Translations under genes and position numbers: made by a program | Shown: positions 11,838 to 24,373 of the stretch, one piece after another | Layout: the number at the start of each line of letters is the position of its first letter | How positions within the stretch are numbered: position 1 is the stretch's first letter | Notes under the pieces: generated by a model | Told to the model about the DNA's origin: nothing | Databases searched by the model: none | What the model saw: only the letters and a program-made list of their open reading frames with translations | Source: Epiperipatus broadwayi | Lineage: Eukaryota; Onychophora; Udeonychophora; Euonychophora; Peripatidae | Length of the DNA: 64,000 bases | Direction: 5' to 3' | NCBI GenBank assembly: GCA_028023455.1 | Contig: JAQFVV010012395.1 | Location: 7,447,998-7,511,997, forward strand

Positions 11838-13034
11838 AATTACTCTTCTGCCTGGCATTTTATTATCTATAAATCAAAAAACAAAATTATTTGAATAATA
11901 TTTAATGTTAATAGAAAAGTAAAATTATTAGTTACAATTACACACATACCGATTTGTTACAGTTTCATAATGGTCTTTCCATGTTTGGCCAAGTTTCTCT
12001 AATATTTAAATAATTCTTTTTATATCTCTCCAGAAAATTTAATTCAGCTATCCATTTCAGGTTGTCTTTATTTACAGTTTTTTAACATCCACTTAAATAT
12101 TATAACTGCCTACATCTTATCCTTATTTTTAATAACTATGCAGTGTAATTTCTTTTAGCCTCTCAATTTTTTTAATGATGGCAATATCTGATTACTCTGT
12201 CACTCGAGCATTTTGCTTTCAATCCATACTTGCCGCACTTAATGTTCATCATTTCATCATCTTTTACTCTGCATTCTAAAATTTATTTATTATACCTGTA
12301 TATTAGATTACATTAAAATATCAAATTCATGTGTAAAAGACCCGGTAAAATGCAAGCACTTTTATAATATTAAAACATTTCTAATAGAAATAATCGTATG
12401 AATTTGTCTATTCATTATATTATTTATATTAAAATCACTTTCTTCAAAATTAATTGTATGATTAATTATATCCAATAGTTGTCAACTTATTAATTTTTGT
12501 CAATTTTCTATTTCCTAATTTTTGATTGCAATTGATTATCGTCAACTCTTTAATTTTTTTTGCGTTTATTTTTAGTTTTAATATCTCTTCTACATTTGCC
12601 TTACTTTGAAGCATTGTTTATGATATCTACTGCATATTTTCAATAGTTTTCTGCTTTAATCCGCAAAATATTTCCTAAGAAATTGCTACGAAAAGTTTTA
12701 GAGCGATAGAATTACTCAGAATGTATCCTTATCACATGTAACCAAATCACAGTTGTTGCATTTTGATAAATAATATTCAAAATTTAATACTATTTTCAGT
12801 TTATACTTGAAGTTTTAAGGCTGTAATTACTTTAGCCAAATATATAAAATAACCTTCACGTCTCACAATCTTTTGAAATCATATGATTAAAAATGTAATA
12901 AAAGACAAGTAACCTCCAAAATTCATTTTGTGCTGACCCAGCTCTCATCAATTAGTCCAGGTAACCATCTTCCATACATATCTTTATCATATTTGCAGTG
13001 TTCATCAATAGCAAGTTGTTGCATTTTTGGTTTT
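11838..13034. other. Gene-free AT-rich DNA with a repeat fragment near its end
   Basis: No gene is supported. At about 12928-13010 the segment GTGCTGACCCAGCTCTCATCA...CCATACATATC resembles the tail of the foldback family at 39.4 and 40.2 kb (GTGAGCCAGCACTCATCAG...CACACACATATACAATCAG). The rest may hide decayed repeats that I cannot recognise. Confidence 0.35.
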
Positions 13035-13054
13035 AAAATGTCAAACCCACAGAG

Positions 13055-13688
13055 TTGCCACCAGTACTGGAGGAAATGAAATGCCCTCTATATTTATCTA
13101 TTAGAGGCATAAAGCCACAATGTTTTGCATATGGTGACTGCAACCACCTGGTCAGTACATGCCCCAAAAGGTTATGTCCCATCTGTAAAATGAGAAATAC
13201 AAGAACACACAAGTTTATGATGGAGACAGCAGATAAGAACACAGCACAACAAAACAAGTATGGAAATGACCAATCTGGCAGATTATCCAGGGTTGAAAGA
13301 AAAGAAGATCAAACCACAAAAAATGGGCTATAAAGATGAGATAGCTCAGGAAAATGAAGAAATAACATTGATAGAAATAGAGTCAAACACACCTTGCACA
13401 TCCAAAGATTTAATGGATAAAAAGAATAAAACAGTTCTGATGAACAATGATCATAAGATGAGTCGAATAATACCAGAGCAAGCTAAAATAATGCTCCCTC
13501 ATATCCAATCTACAGAGGGAGTGTTAAAGCATAAGGGTGAAGACCTCCTCACATCTCAATCTGACAAAACTGCAAGCTCACTATCAGATTCAGATTCTAC
13601 TAATAGTCTGGCAAGTCCCACTATGTTCACACCCAAACCACAAAAAATCAAATTTGACAAAAAAATACAAAAGGGATTCAAGAAATAA
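13055..13688 (+). pseudogene. LINE ORF1 remnant with CCHC zinc knuckles
   Basis: The first open segment (13055-13333) carries two Cys/His clusters: CFAYGDCNHLVSTC at residues 23-36, then CPICKMRNTRTHKF starting at residue 41. This is typical of nucleic-acid-binding ORF1 or gag-like LINE proteins. An overlapping frame (13260-13688) continues with a low-complexity acidic and serine-rich tail (SSLSDSDSTNSLASP). The frame change near 13260-13330 shows a frameshift. In active elements the product packages LINE RNA; here it is broken. Confidence 0.7.
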
Positions 13689-14039
13689 CACCTTAACACC
13701 AACAACTGCAACAAAAGAGAAGTGTGATGGGAATAGTGAGCCAATAGCAGATGATCCAGATTGGTGCCTGTTGGCAGTTGACCACCAACTAGGCACAATG
13801 TCACATCCAGATCTTCAGCTTAAATGGGAAAACTCATCAGGTTCCAGTGAGCACACTGTCACACCAGATGACCTCCTTCTAGATTAACATGTTAGCCTCT
13901 GCCACATGATCATTATAAATGTCGTTGAACATTGGAGGTGTAAACATCACGGGTTTAAATTCCCTAGCAAGACTTTTTGCTCTTAAAAATATGACTAGAT
14001 CAGTCTCGCCTGGACATACTGTCCCTAGGCGAGACAAAG

Positions 14040-14920
14040 CTGCATTGGAACTCAAACAACAAGATCAGTGACACCCTCAGCCAATTTGGAGTCTTTCAAT
14101 ATTTACCTGGAGACACTGCCCAGTCAAGTGTAGCAATTCTAATCAATAAAAAACTAAAAGTAAATAGTACCAGAACACTCCTCATGGACAATGAACTAAT
14201 TGTCACAGAAATAACTATCGGGAAATTCACCCTGATCCTAGCCTATGTTTACTTGAGAAAAGATGTTGAAGCAGCAATATCATCAATTAACAAAATCAAT
14301 TCCATTGTGGCATCAAAAGTGTCACCAGTCATATTGTTGGTGATTTCCATATGGCCTACAGTAAATTCACACTTAAATACTTGCACTTGATCAATCGTGT
14401 GCTGCTGAGTGGGGAGGGATGCTTCCCAGAAAACTCCTATTCCTTCTACACTCGGCAGTATCGCTCACTTATAGATTTATTGTTCTATAGTTCAGAACTT
14501 CATCATATCCTACATGCTTCATTCCAATTGGTACCATATTCTGATCACTTGGCCATGTTGATATCTTTCAACCTAGACCAGGTGCTTTTAACTTCACTTT
14601 AACAGTCTAGAACCACCAGAATGCTAAACAAAGCCAACACACCTGAGTGGATTTTCTCTGAAGCCTATATTCTGTCCCATAAAATAGGTTTTCTGTCACT
14701 ACCACCAGTCCATGCCTGGTCGGCCTTTGTGGGTATGCTGAGTGGTCTAATCAACACCTTCACTGCGTGCACCAAAGATCCAATCAGGCTACTTAAGGAA
14801 TTGGACAGAATATGCAAACAGGTTTCTCAGATCTCAGCCATGGGAGCTAGTGTCAGGGAGATCATGAGTCTAAAAGGTCAATATAGAGAAAGACAGGGGG
14901 TGCTGGCACAATAAATAGCA
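14040..14920 (+). pseudogene. LINE ORF2 endonuclease and linker remnant
   Basis: The segment at 14184-14390 contains VTEITIGKFTLILAYVYL, matching the strand around the conserved 'ASVY' block of APE-type LINE endonucleases. The next segment (14351-14602) has YRSLIDLLFYSSEL and a PYSDHLAMLISF block, equivalent to the SRIDYFL and SDH motifs near the endonuclease C-terminus; the SDH catalytic trio is visible. A linker ORF (14621-14914) follows. Frames change at each junction. Confidence 0.65.
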
Positions 14921-15240
14921 GTAAAGAGGGCCAAAGTACATCTGGCAGCACAGCACAACTGGACATGAAGTTATCTCTGGTGGGCAATTGGTGCCAGGAA
15001 AAGACCCACACCCTCCATGATCATCATAAACAAATACAGCTACACAGGAGAAGCAATGTTACACAAAATTTACATGCATTTTAAGGATAAGTTACAAAGT
15101 GAGCCATTCAGCATAGGAGACTTCTGGTAGGAGGAAGAAGATGTGGGTGATCACGGAATTTCACAAGATCTCATCATGCAGAAGCTGCTCGATTATCCTG
15201 AAAAACATATCCTGACCTGCATGGGATCCTGAGGTTTGTC

Positions 15241-16278
15241 TTGGTCCACCTATGCAGGTTCATTGCACCTGTGGTACAGGGGCTAATTGGTGTACTGGCA
15301 GGAAAGTACCAGCCCATCCCTGACCTATATCCGATGGCCCTTGTGACCTTCCTCAAAAAACAATCAAACCCGCCTGATTTTACAAACTTGCATCCAATCT
15401 CTATGACACCACTCTTGATTAAAGCTGTTGAATCAATAATAAAAGACAAGATTCAGCAGCAGCTGCTTGAAAAAATTTCCAGGCATCAATTTGCCCACAA
15501 AGGCCATTCCACTGGAGATTCTGTTCATAAATTCATGGTAATGCTTGATTACATCAGGGAAAAAAGAAAATATTTACCAGTGGTTGTCCAGTTGGACTTT
15601 ACAGTAGCCTTTGACTCTGTGGTGCCAGCTCAACTCTTCACAGTCCTCAGGCACTATGGAGTTCCACTGGTCTAAATTAACATCATCACTAATTTGCTCC
15701 TCAACAGAAATATGTATGTATCTTTAGATGGCTCTCTTGTCCCTGTATTTCAGCCACACATCTCCATACCACAGGGGTCACGCTAAGCACCCTGTGTTTC
15801 ATAACATATATTGACCTTTTCTTGAAAGATGTGGAAAAAGGTTGCCTGGAGTATTTGTCCCAGCACTGGGAGAGGTGATTCACTATATATCATATGTAGA
15901 TGATGTAACCATCATCCTCCCACCTGTGAAGCATCTTCCCCAGCTACACTTGCTTCTAGAACAGTGTGCCATCAAGTACCACCTGAAAGTGAATCCAGCA
16001 AAACAGCAATCTGGAAGGCCTGCAGTGGCAAAACCATTAAATCTAACTTTACAGGCACACCCAAAAATTTTCTGCAGCTGCCAGTGGCGAGGTCACGGTC
16101 AGCAATGAGACATCAGATAAAATTCATGTTACTAGAAAGGAATCAGCAAGGTGGCTGGCATCTTATCCTCGATCTCCCTGTCACTTCCAGGCAAGGTGAC
16201 ACTGTTGAATATGCTGGTGTTCCTGAGAATTACATATTATCTACCGTTTATCAGGTCAAACAAGACTTTCCAAAATAA
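15241..16278 (+). pseudogene. LINE reverse transcriptase remnant
   Basis: The segment at 15241-15675 contains LHPISMTPLLIKAVESII (the RPISL block), HQFAHKGHSTGDSVHKFM, then VVVQLDFTVAFDSVVPAQL, which is RT motif A with its Asp, and LRHYGVP. A frameshift and a stop follow in the 'PQGS' region, where an in-frame stop falls inside the PQGSVLSP-like block. The segment starting 15842 holds HYISYVDDVTIILPP, the motif C YVDD, intact. The polymerase would copy element RNA at a nicked target site; the breaks make it inactive. Confidence 0.85.
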
Positions 16279-16417
16279 AATCGGGTCACAGTGTACAAAA
16301 GTGTTATAGAAGTCATCACCTCGTAGAATTGTTTGTATAGGCCTCAATAGAATGAGAAAACCCAAGGACCTAAATGGTCTTGGTCTGCATGACGTTCAGG
16401 TGCTGTTCATGTAGAGG

Positions 16418-17166
16418 ATGATAACTATTCTGAGGGTATCTAAAGATCTAGAAGAAAGAAGCCAACATCCCCCTTCAGTTGAACCCACCATCACCCCACC
16501 ACCTAACAAGAACAGGTGGGTAGCAGAAATGGAAGATCACATGGCAGGGCTCATATCTGCCAAAGAAGATCTTTTTGATAGAAAGATTAGGTACTGGGAT
16601 GCTTACAAACTTATGCATCCCAGTCAGCAGAGTAACCCAGTCAGGCTAGAATTAACCTTAAAATCATTGATAAAAAAGTCCAAACACTGGTTATTGGATG
16701 TCAGGCTAGTAAATTTTATTATCAAATTCAGTCTGGATGCTCTTCCGACAAATCAATTCTTGGTTGATCATAGGGGATTTAAGAGCATTTCTCCCATCTG
16801 CCCATTATGCAACCAGGAGGAGGAGGATATTGATCATCTTATCTCCCAATGCTCAAAATTCAGAGACATGGAGATTAGATTGATATCTAGTATTAGGTCA
16901 GGATGCTCTTAGACACTGGACATCAGTGGGGCACTGAGAACTGGAGAATTTGCTATAATCCGAATGGCAATCATGATTCTCTTTGCAAAGTGGGTGACCA
17001 GGTGTCACAATGTTTTTCAAGACAACTTGGCAAACCCATGGCAAGTCTTCAAGAAACACCTTTGTGGTCTGAAAGCCAGAAACTATCTTATAACATCCCA
17101 CAGACTGTATGCAGACACGTGGGAACAGATCACTCTGGATGAGCCGATAATCAAACTCTCAAACTG
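16418..17166 (+). pseudogene. LINE ORF2 C-terminal domain with Cys/His motif
   Basis: The 164-codon segment (16418-16912) ends with a CPLCNQEEEDIDHLISQC cluster near residues 136-153, the C-X2-C...H-X4-C pattern at the C-terminus of many LINE ORF2 proteins. Further C-terminal sequence continues in two other frames to about 17166. The 3' UTR runs from there to the poly(A) tail. Confidence 0.7.
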
Positions 17167-19513
17167 ACATCTAAGTTATAAAATGATCTGTCAATTGAAA
17201 CTACAAGAGACAAGAAAGTAGAATGCATGAAGATAGAGAAAGTGATGACAGGAAGACTGATGAGAAGGGGAAAGAACAAAGATAACACAAAACAGATAAA
17301 ACCTGCCACCAAATGAAAAATGGCTGCTTGATTTGACGCGGTGTAACCAAAGACCAAGATGTGACAAATCTACACAAGATAAAAGAGAGATGAAAATTCA
17401 AGTTTAATTCAATCAATGTAAACAAAGACTAAAATGAATGTAAATGAATAGAGTTGTAATTTAATGTAATCTGTAGAATCTGTTTTCCAATAAATATTTC
17501 CTTAATAAAAAAAAAAAAATGTCGAACTCCATCCACAACTTTGACACCATCCATTCTAGATAAATTCTGTAATGATTATTATTAATCATTTATTGTTGGA
17601 GTGTGAGGTTATTCAACACATTTATAAAAAGATATTACACGTGAGAAAGAGAAATATGAATAACTCTATGTGTGTGTTTATTTAATTAATGAAACCCCCC
17701 CCCCATATATTAATCTTTAATTGAGGTTTAAAGTTTGTATCTTGGCTAAAGACAATCTCTAAATTAATAAATAATCAATGATAATCGTTACTGTATTTAT
17801 CTAGAATTATAAATCAAAATGTAACATTAAACCAAAATGATTTTATATTTAAATATTTTTAGTATCCATAAATTCAATGGAATTCATATTTATTGGTTCT
17901 TTCTGTAATTTCCTTTAATGTGCTATGAAATGATTGTAGATTAATTTCTAATATTTTTGCATCCGTTTTGAATATCTATATTGTATTCTTCCAATTACTC
18001 CATACATAGTTATCATTTAAATTTTATAATATATAATATTGCTAACAATTTTTCTGTTTCTTCGTCTGTTCTTTTTAATTTAACATTACGGAAGGCAACT
18101 CGTTGTTGAATTTATTGCATATCTTACAATCTCGTTTAAAACAATTGGCTTTTCAAAAGATGTTTCATTTGTAAAGCCTACTTTGGTTGGTTAATTTTTA
18201 TTTTTACATAGTTGAGGTCTTCACACAATTTTTCTTAAAAATTCACAGTGATATATTTATATATCATTATTTACTTTTTTTCTATCCATTTTGAACAATT
18301 TTTCTTAAAAATTCACAGTGATATATTTATATATCATTATTTACTTTTTTTCTACCCATTTTGAAGAATTCTATTTATTCTTGGAGTTTTCTAAATAAAT
18401 CATTTTTTAATATTTTAATATTTTCTTTCCTTCCTATATTGTCTGGTTTCCAATGAGATTTATTGATAACTTACTGCAGTTTTGTTCTGGCTGACCAGCC
18501 ATCTTATTACTCTCATCCAAATCCGAATTATCATCAAAATCTGTTTAATATTTAAAACACTTTAAAATATTTTATGTACAAAATATTTATGTCAAACTGC
18601 TGAGGAAAGTTTTAAAGAGATCGCTCTGTCATATGCCTTTTTTAACATTAAAGGCCCTAATGTTTCCAAGCATTTTAATCTTTGCAATTGAATTTTGAAA
18701 TATATTGTTAAAAACTTATCAATATTTTGGGACTAAATCTTGATATTCTAAAGCGTTAATTCCTCTCCAATAATTAAATTCAATGAAGTATCGCTTACAG
18801 TTAAGGATATCAAATGTTGGTCCTGTCTTTCTCAATAGCTTAGTTTTGCTTTAATATATATCATACATCTCACTATTGGATAACCATTTTCTACATTGAG
18901 TCTATTACGAGTTATAATCTTGAAATACATATTTTTAAAATGAAAATATATTCCAACTCTTTTATATATCCACTATGATATATCCAAGTTTATTCCATCA
19001 AAACACAATTCATAAAATACAGAAGTCTTTTCTGCAAATTCTAAAAATCTAAGTCACATTTCATTTCTATCTTTACATCCAAATTTATTTACAGTTTTTT
19101 TATATTTGTCTTCCAGTTTTAGCAATCAGTAATAGTTTTAAAACATTGTTAGGTCTGATTAACAACTTTCTGAAGATCAATTCAAAATTCCAACTTCAGG
19201 TTAAAAAATCGTTGGGCTTAAATCTAAATTATCTAAATTTGATATCTTCCACTAATTTGATTAACTAACCTTGCTTCTGAATTAAAAATATTAATAGCCA
19301 CATTTTTATTTTTCATTTATATATATATTTCCTCCACTATATTTGAGCTTTCAATATAATTAAAGTGTTCTCTTTTCAAATAAATTTTCTATTTTTTCTT
19401 CACAAAATCTGACAATACCTTTATTTAATTATTAAATACATCTTCCAATTAATGCAATCTTTCTTTTTCTGAATGTGAAATACAATTGAGGTTTAAATTT
19501 AGAAAATTCTTAC

Positions 19514-19542
19514 CTTTTTCTCCCTTTGTTGGTTAATGCCAT
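19514..19542 (-). CDS. Candidate first coding exon (Met-Ala-Leu-Thr-Asn-Lys...)
   Basis: On the minus strand an ATG in good context (CAATGGC) begins nine complete codons (M A L T N K G R K) and then a strong splice donor, AAAAG followed by GTAAGAAT. A possible second exon is at 18475-18502, bounded by AATAAG and GCA-GTAAGTTA, and joining in phase without a stop, but its acceptor lacks a pyrimidine tract. The product is unknown. It could be a chance donor in AT-rich DNA, so this is a weak call based on splice signals and composition only. Confidence 0.3.
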
Positions 19543-19989
19543 TGCAGCTTCAGAGATATGAGGGATATGATTTTACTATTTATTGTGATTGTAAACACAC
19601 AAGAAAATTGGGATTCATAATTTACATGTTTTTATTCATTCTTCCGTCACAATAATCAACCGATGATTCAATTTAAGAGCTATCAAACATTTTAGAAAAA
19701 AGACCAAGATCATTTTTAATCCATAAATAAAAATCAAAAACATATCCAACTTGTTGATTATTGTTTGTGAGATCTATCCAAGTTCTGCAATATATGAATG
19801 ATTATCTTAAAATAATAGGTGTAAAGACATAGACATAGAGAGGAGAGGTCATTAAGATTTTTGTCCATTCAATTTTTATAAGTATTTGTTTATACCAGTA
19901 AAGCATTAACCACATTTATGCCCAAGTTCAGTAACATCATTATTAAGATATGCCCAGTTATATATTTATGTTTATTATAACAGTCGTGA

Positions 19990-20085
19990 GTAATATTTAT
20001 TAAGGCTGTAAACCTCAAGAATATGCACGTGAAAATGCGAAGGTAGGGACCTCTACAGGTCTTAACCACAAGCTTAGTAGTCAAT
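19990..20085. repeat. Half-copy of the 'CTGTAACCTCAAGAATATG' hairpin family
   Basis: The stretch TATTAAGGCTGTAAACCTCAAG...GGGACCTCTACAGGTCTTAACCACAAGCTT matches both arms of the hairpin element at 56149-56441. Only one arm is present here, so it is a truncated or ancestral half-unit. Confidence 0.8.
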
Positions 20086-20149
20086 ATAGGCAGTTTAGTT
20101 GTATTAAAGAAAAGTTGGAATTTGGAGAATCAAACTCACTCAATGAATG

Positions 20150-22830
20150 AAGAATAATAAAACATAGTAAAAGCTTGAATATAGTATCCCATTCAGCAAA
20201 ATTAAGAATATATTGACTGGTTTTACTATCTTGTCATTATATTTTAAAAGTTTTATGAAGCATTCTTAAATGAAACTTTTTTAATGTCTTTATATTGTAC
20301 CTATAGGATGTCCACGTTTCACATCCTTTCAATAAATTAGATAAAATACACAGCTAACATAGTAGCACTGATTACTTCCCTATGATAAAATACTCTATCA
20401 TTTAATTTGTTAAAAACAGCAGCAGTATATTGGAATCTGTGTTGAATCGCAACAGATAAGCCCATCTTTCTACTTATAAAAATATCAAGATATTTAAACT
20501 AATTTACATTCTCAAATTGATAAACATACAAGCTGATCATTACTGAGGATTTTTTCCTGTCATTGACTGATTACGAACTTGAGTTTTTTAAAATATTAAA
20601 TAATAAACCGACATCTTTGGTGCTTTCAGAATATTAAGAACATTCTACAAATCGTCCTTTAAACTGGCAAAAATAGCACATTCATCAGCATATGTAAATT
20701 TAGAATCCAAGATTAATAATAAGAAGACGAAGTTTCTGCTTTTAATCGATTCAAATTAAACTCCTCCATAAAACTTGTATCATATGTGATCCCTGTGAAA
20801 AATAGTCAATTCAAAATAAAAATTTCACCATCAAACTTGTATGTACCGCTTGATTCCTATTTGATTAGGTCAAAGATCATTGTCATAAAAATTGCAAACA
20901 ATGTTGGAACAAGAAAATATTTTTGTTTAACACCAAATTTTATTTCAAATGACTCAGAATTTTCTTCTGTAGTAATAACACTTCCTTTCATTCCATCTGT
21001 ATAATGCAAATAAATTTTGATGAACAACTAACTAATTTCAAATTAATGCTAAAGGCTTGTCCTATTAACTGAACCAAATGCCGACTAAATCAATAAAAAC
21101 AAAATATAAATCATTCCTTTCTTCCTGACTCTTTTTCTTGCCTTTGTGTGACAACAAAAATTATATCTATATACTTTTTGATTATCTAAAAACACAATGA
21201 GTCTCTGAAAATCATTCATCTATAATTAAAAACAATCTATTTAATAAAATTCTTGAAAGTACTTTTACTGTAGAGGATAATAATGATATTCCATGAGAAT
21301 TACGCAGATCTTGTCTATTTGTTTTTAAAACTTGGAACAACAAAAACATTCTTAAGATTGAATAGCACAACTTCATGGGTCCATATTCCCCTTTAAAATT
21401 CCAATATTTGTCAAGCTAACGTATCACTATTATATATAAAAACTTCTTCAGGTGTTTCATCAGAACCTGAATCCTTTCCATTTTTATGATACCAAAAAAC
21501 TGTTTTGATATTCTTTAAGCTGGATAGCTTTTTTCAAATCTAAATGAGCAGATAAAATGGATATATTAAAATTAGTTATCTCAATTCTTATACCATTATT
21601 CAAATGGCATTCAAAATACTCTTTCCATTTCTTCAAAATATCATTGTCATTGTATAACAGTGTGCTAATTTCTGGATTTAATAGGATTATGATACTGTTT
21701 CTCACGCTCAAACGTTGCTTTCAATGCATCCAAAAAAAAAAGGGATCTAAAAGACACGATCAGAAAACGTCAGTACTTTCTATGCAGTTTCAATTCACCA
21801 ATCATTTTCAAACCTTATTGTCAATCATTGAACTTCTTTTTAAAATCTTTATATTTATTACAAAGTTTCACATTTCTTCTATTATTACGAAAAAGCGATT
21901 GCCATATATTTATAACTAAATCTCTAATAATAAGAGTATTGTTCAAAAACCAGTGTTCACAAGAATAGATTTATTTGTATTCATAACCCGTTCCTTAAGA
22001 GAATTTCTTGCTTTAGTAGTAAGCCAGTCCTGAAAATCCAAAGTAGCAATTCTTGTGGTTAATACCTGTTGAAATTTAATGGCATAGTAAATTCAAATTA
22101 ACAAGATGCATCACTTTTTTTGATGGATTGATATCTATTTTATATTGCAAGTATCATTTTGATCGTGAAATGTATTAATCTACGATCTGTTAAACAATCT
22201 GAGCTTGTAAGTGCTCATGTAATGCGAATTTGTTTTGTATTTTGACTCCTAACTATAATGTAATCTATAAATACCATTGTTTTGAGTCTATCTGCATCCT
22301 TGTTTTTTTTGTATTTTTGTAGCATTTTTTCTGACTAAACAAAATATTTATGTATTCAATTCATAAGTTGTGAATAAATTTAATAATAAACCATTTGAAT
22401 ATCTTCCAAAATACCATTATTTCCAATAATGTTAGACTAATGTCTACTATTTATACCAATATATGCGATTAAAGTTCAAAGAAAAAAATTTCAATCTTTT
22501 AATGTTATTGCTGTGATAACGCTATACAACAAGGTATAAAATTCTTTCTTCTCTGAATCTAAGATTGGAGTATAGGCACAAATAAAATGAGAACTAATAC
22601 CATTATGTAAAGCAAGTTTTAAGATCCTTAGATTTTCATTGATGCAACGAGGGATTCCAACAATAGAAGATATCAAATTAAATTTTACAGCAAATCCACA
22701 CCATGCAATCTTCTTTCACGGGCGGTCAGGCCTTTCTAAAAAAGTGTATTCATCCAGCAGCTATATCAATCTGATATCTTGACAGTTTTTTAATCACAAG
22801 TGCAGTTATTCTTTATAGTTTTGAAGAATT
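20150..22830 (-). mobile_element. Decayed RTE-like LINE (endonuclease, RT, C-terminal domain)
   Basis: Reading the minus strand from high to low coordinates gives an ordered set of RTE-type blocks. Around 22730-22480: GLTAREKRLHGV, then LRILKLALHNGISSHFICAYTP, matching the 'GVGFAIKN...RLPLRNGKFATIISAYAP' endonuclease region. At 21484-21711: ILKKWKEYFECHLN, the linker. At 21040-20790: YTDGMKGSVI and FGVKQKYFLVPTLFAIF, the 'DGMQG...GVKQGCVLAPTLF' block. Near 20690-20640: YADECAIFASLKDDL, the YADD block with the second Asp replaced by Glu. Near 20530-20150: FKYLDIFIS and a C-terminal 'CETWTLY'-like block. Many stops and frameshifts make it an old dead copy. Confidence 0.82.
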
Positions 22831-24060
22831 TGTATAAAAGATTCCTCATTTTATGTATCTATATTTTTAAAAAAGTAAGTATATGATACTTAATTTTAGT
22901 ACAACCAGTGCCCCTTGCTTAATCATTATTACTGATAATATTATTACAATTCTTATTATTTCTACCACTGACATGAGTAATGTGCTAGGTTCAACAACTT
23001 AGTCAGACTGTGGAAAACAGGCCATTTCTAGATTACATTTTATAGGCACTTTTATTTTTATGGTAATCCTTAAACAGGGCTGCCTAAACATATAATTTTT
23101 GCCAGCCAAAATTCCTGTCATACTTAAATACAGTTTTAAACAGACTCATTACTTATTATACTGTTTCAAGCAAAGATTACAACTGACTGTCAGTCTACAA
23201 AGCCTGACTGAAGAAAGAAAGAAAAAGTTAATTTTGGTATCAGAAATATTGTGCATGTAATTAAAGGATAGAAATGATACAAACACATAATCCTATTGTC
23301 ACAATTATTATAAGGAGATGTTCTTTGGTATGAGAGGCTCATAGAAACTAGGCTCTACAATAACTTAAGTAACTAAAGAAAAAAATGAAGACAGAAAGAG
23401 CTGTATCAGAAATAATATCTAATATTTAATAAATCAACATTCTGTCCTACAAGGTAGCAGGAGCTTTTTGGTCAGGTTATTCAGATGGCCTCCATATCCA
23501 AATTCCATTACATCATTTACCACCTATGGAGTCCATCAGTATTCTGGGTTTACTGCCCAACATCTTTATGGACATTCTATTTTATTATTAATTTAAGAAA
23601 CCATAATCTATTTTATTGAGTCTTTATATTTTATTCAGGTTAGTTCTAGTCACTAACCTTATTAAAATAGATCTGGTTAGCTAGTAATTTCATTAATTTA
23701 ATCAAAAAATGATGGATATTATTTTGTTCTTCCCATTAATAACATGACATCTGTATATTATTATATGACTAATAATGTCATGGGTATATAGTGCTAAACA
23801 AGCATATACTATAAGATTATAAATAGTTGTCTTTCAAACCTGTTAAACTAGCCGATAGCTAATAAATTATTCTTTTTGATATATTTAGAGTATTGAAATT
23901 AATATTCACGTTGTCACTTTAGATGATCACTCATCATCATCACAATTGACAAGTCATCTCCAATGATATAACAATTGTTTCAACTGCAATGTTTTCATTA
24001 TTGTCAGTGATTGATTCTATGACTTGATTATTCTACTTTATTTATTCCATTACGATATAT
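22831..24060. other. Gene-free AT-rich DNA
   Basis: No gene or recognisable repeat boundary was found. A short segment of higher G+C at about 23450-23580 has no splice-bounded or long ORF. Confidence 0.35.
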
Positions 24061-24069
24061 ATATATATA

Positions 24070-24230
24070 TAATTTACAACATAACAGTCAAATCTTAACA
24101 AAATAAATTATTCACAATCTCTTGTCAAGGCAACTCTATGGACAAAAAGCCTTTATCTGTAGAGATTGCTGGGGACTATAGATTGTGGATATTTTATTAG
24201 TTTGTTAGGATTTGGCGGTTATACTGTGAA
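24070..24230. repeat. Short foldback repeat (MITE-like)
   Basis: Arms of about 45 bases: AACAGTCAAATCTTAACAAA...TTCACAATCT (24080-24120) is answered by AGATTGTGGATATTT...GTTAGGATTTGGCGGTT (24180-24220). A GCAACTCTATGGAC/TCTGTAGAGATTGC pair lies nearer the centre. The left flank is (TA)n. A SINE lies just to the right. Confidence 0.65.
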
Positions 24231-24245
24231 TTACATTTGGAAAAT

Positions 24246-24356
24246 GTCAAGCGTTGTTAGCCGAGAGGTCATCGCAGCCGCCTTGCAAGCAAATAGTTGT
24301 TTGTAGACGGTTGTGGGTTAGCCTCTCGGCCGATACTATGACCTATGAAAAAAAAA
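24246..24356 (+). mobile_element. tRNA-derived SINE, copy 1, with 17-bp target duplication
   Basis: The element starts GTCAAGCGTTGTTAGCCGAG, close to the 5' end of a class II (Leu/Ser-like) tRNA, and ends CCGATACTATGACCTATG plus a poly(A) tail of about eleven. The identical 17-base AATTACATTTGGAAAAT flanks it at 24229-24245 and 24357-24373, a perfect target-site duplication that fixes the boundaries. The B-box region is decayed (GTGGGTTAGC). The poly(A) tail and duplication length indicate LINE-mediated mobilisation. Confidence 0.9.
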
Positions 24357-24373
24357 AATTACATTTGGAAAAT

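Larger units (their letters stand above)
13035..17529 (+). mobile_element. Decayed two-ORF non-LTR retrotransposon (LINE)
   Basis: Order on the plus strand: zinc-knuckle ORF1 remnant, endonuclease remnant, reverse transcriptase, C-terminal Cys/His motif, 3' UTR with AATAAA (about 17489) and a poly(A) tail (17506-17519). The flanks AAAATGTCAAAC (13035-13046) and AAAATGTCGAAC (17516-17527) look like a diverged target-site duplication, which would put the 5' end close to 13047 and imply 5' truncation inside ORF1. The coding region is split over at least eight frames. It is dead but complete enough for family assignment by alignment. Confidence 0.85.
17530..20140. other. AT-rich region with a tandem duplication and possible decayed coding
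   Basis: A 13-base C run lies near 17692-17704. A 70-bp unit is perfectly doubled but for one T/C change at 18225-18294 and 18295-18364, a young tandem duplication. On the minus strand near 18630-18660 a short 'LKKAYDR'-like reading recalls RT motif A of an old LINE, but nothing around it confirms this. Confidence 0.35.

Noticed and set aside
18600-18680. RT motif A of another minus-strand LINE
   Set aside because: Only a seven-residue resemblance (LKKAYDR); neighbouring frames give no other RT block.
21557-21919. 120-codon plus-strand ORF
   Set aside because: It lies antisense to the decayed RTE-like LINE linker and has no recognisable domain.
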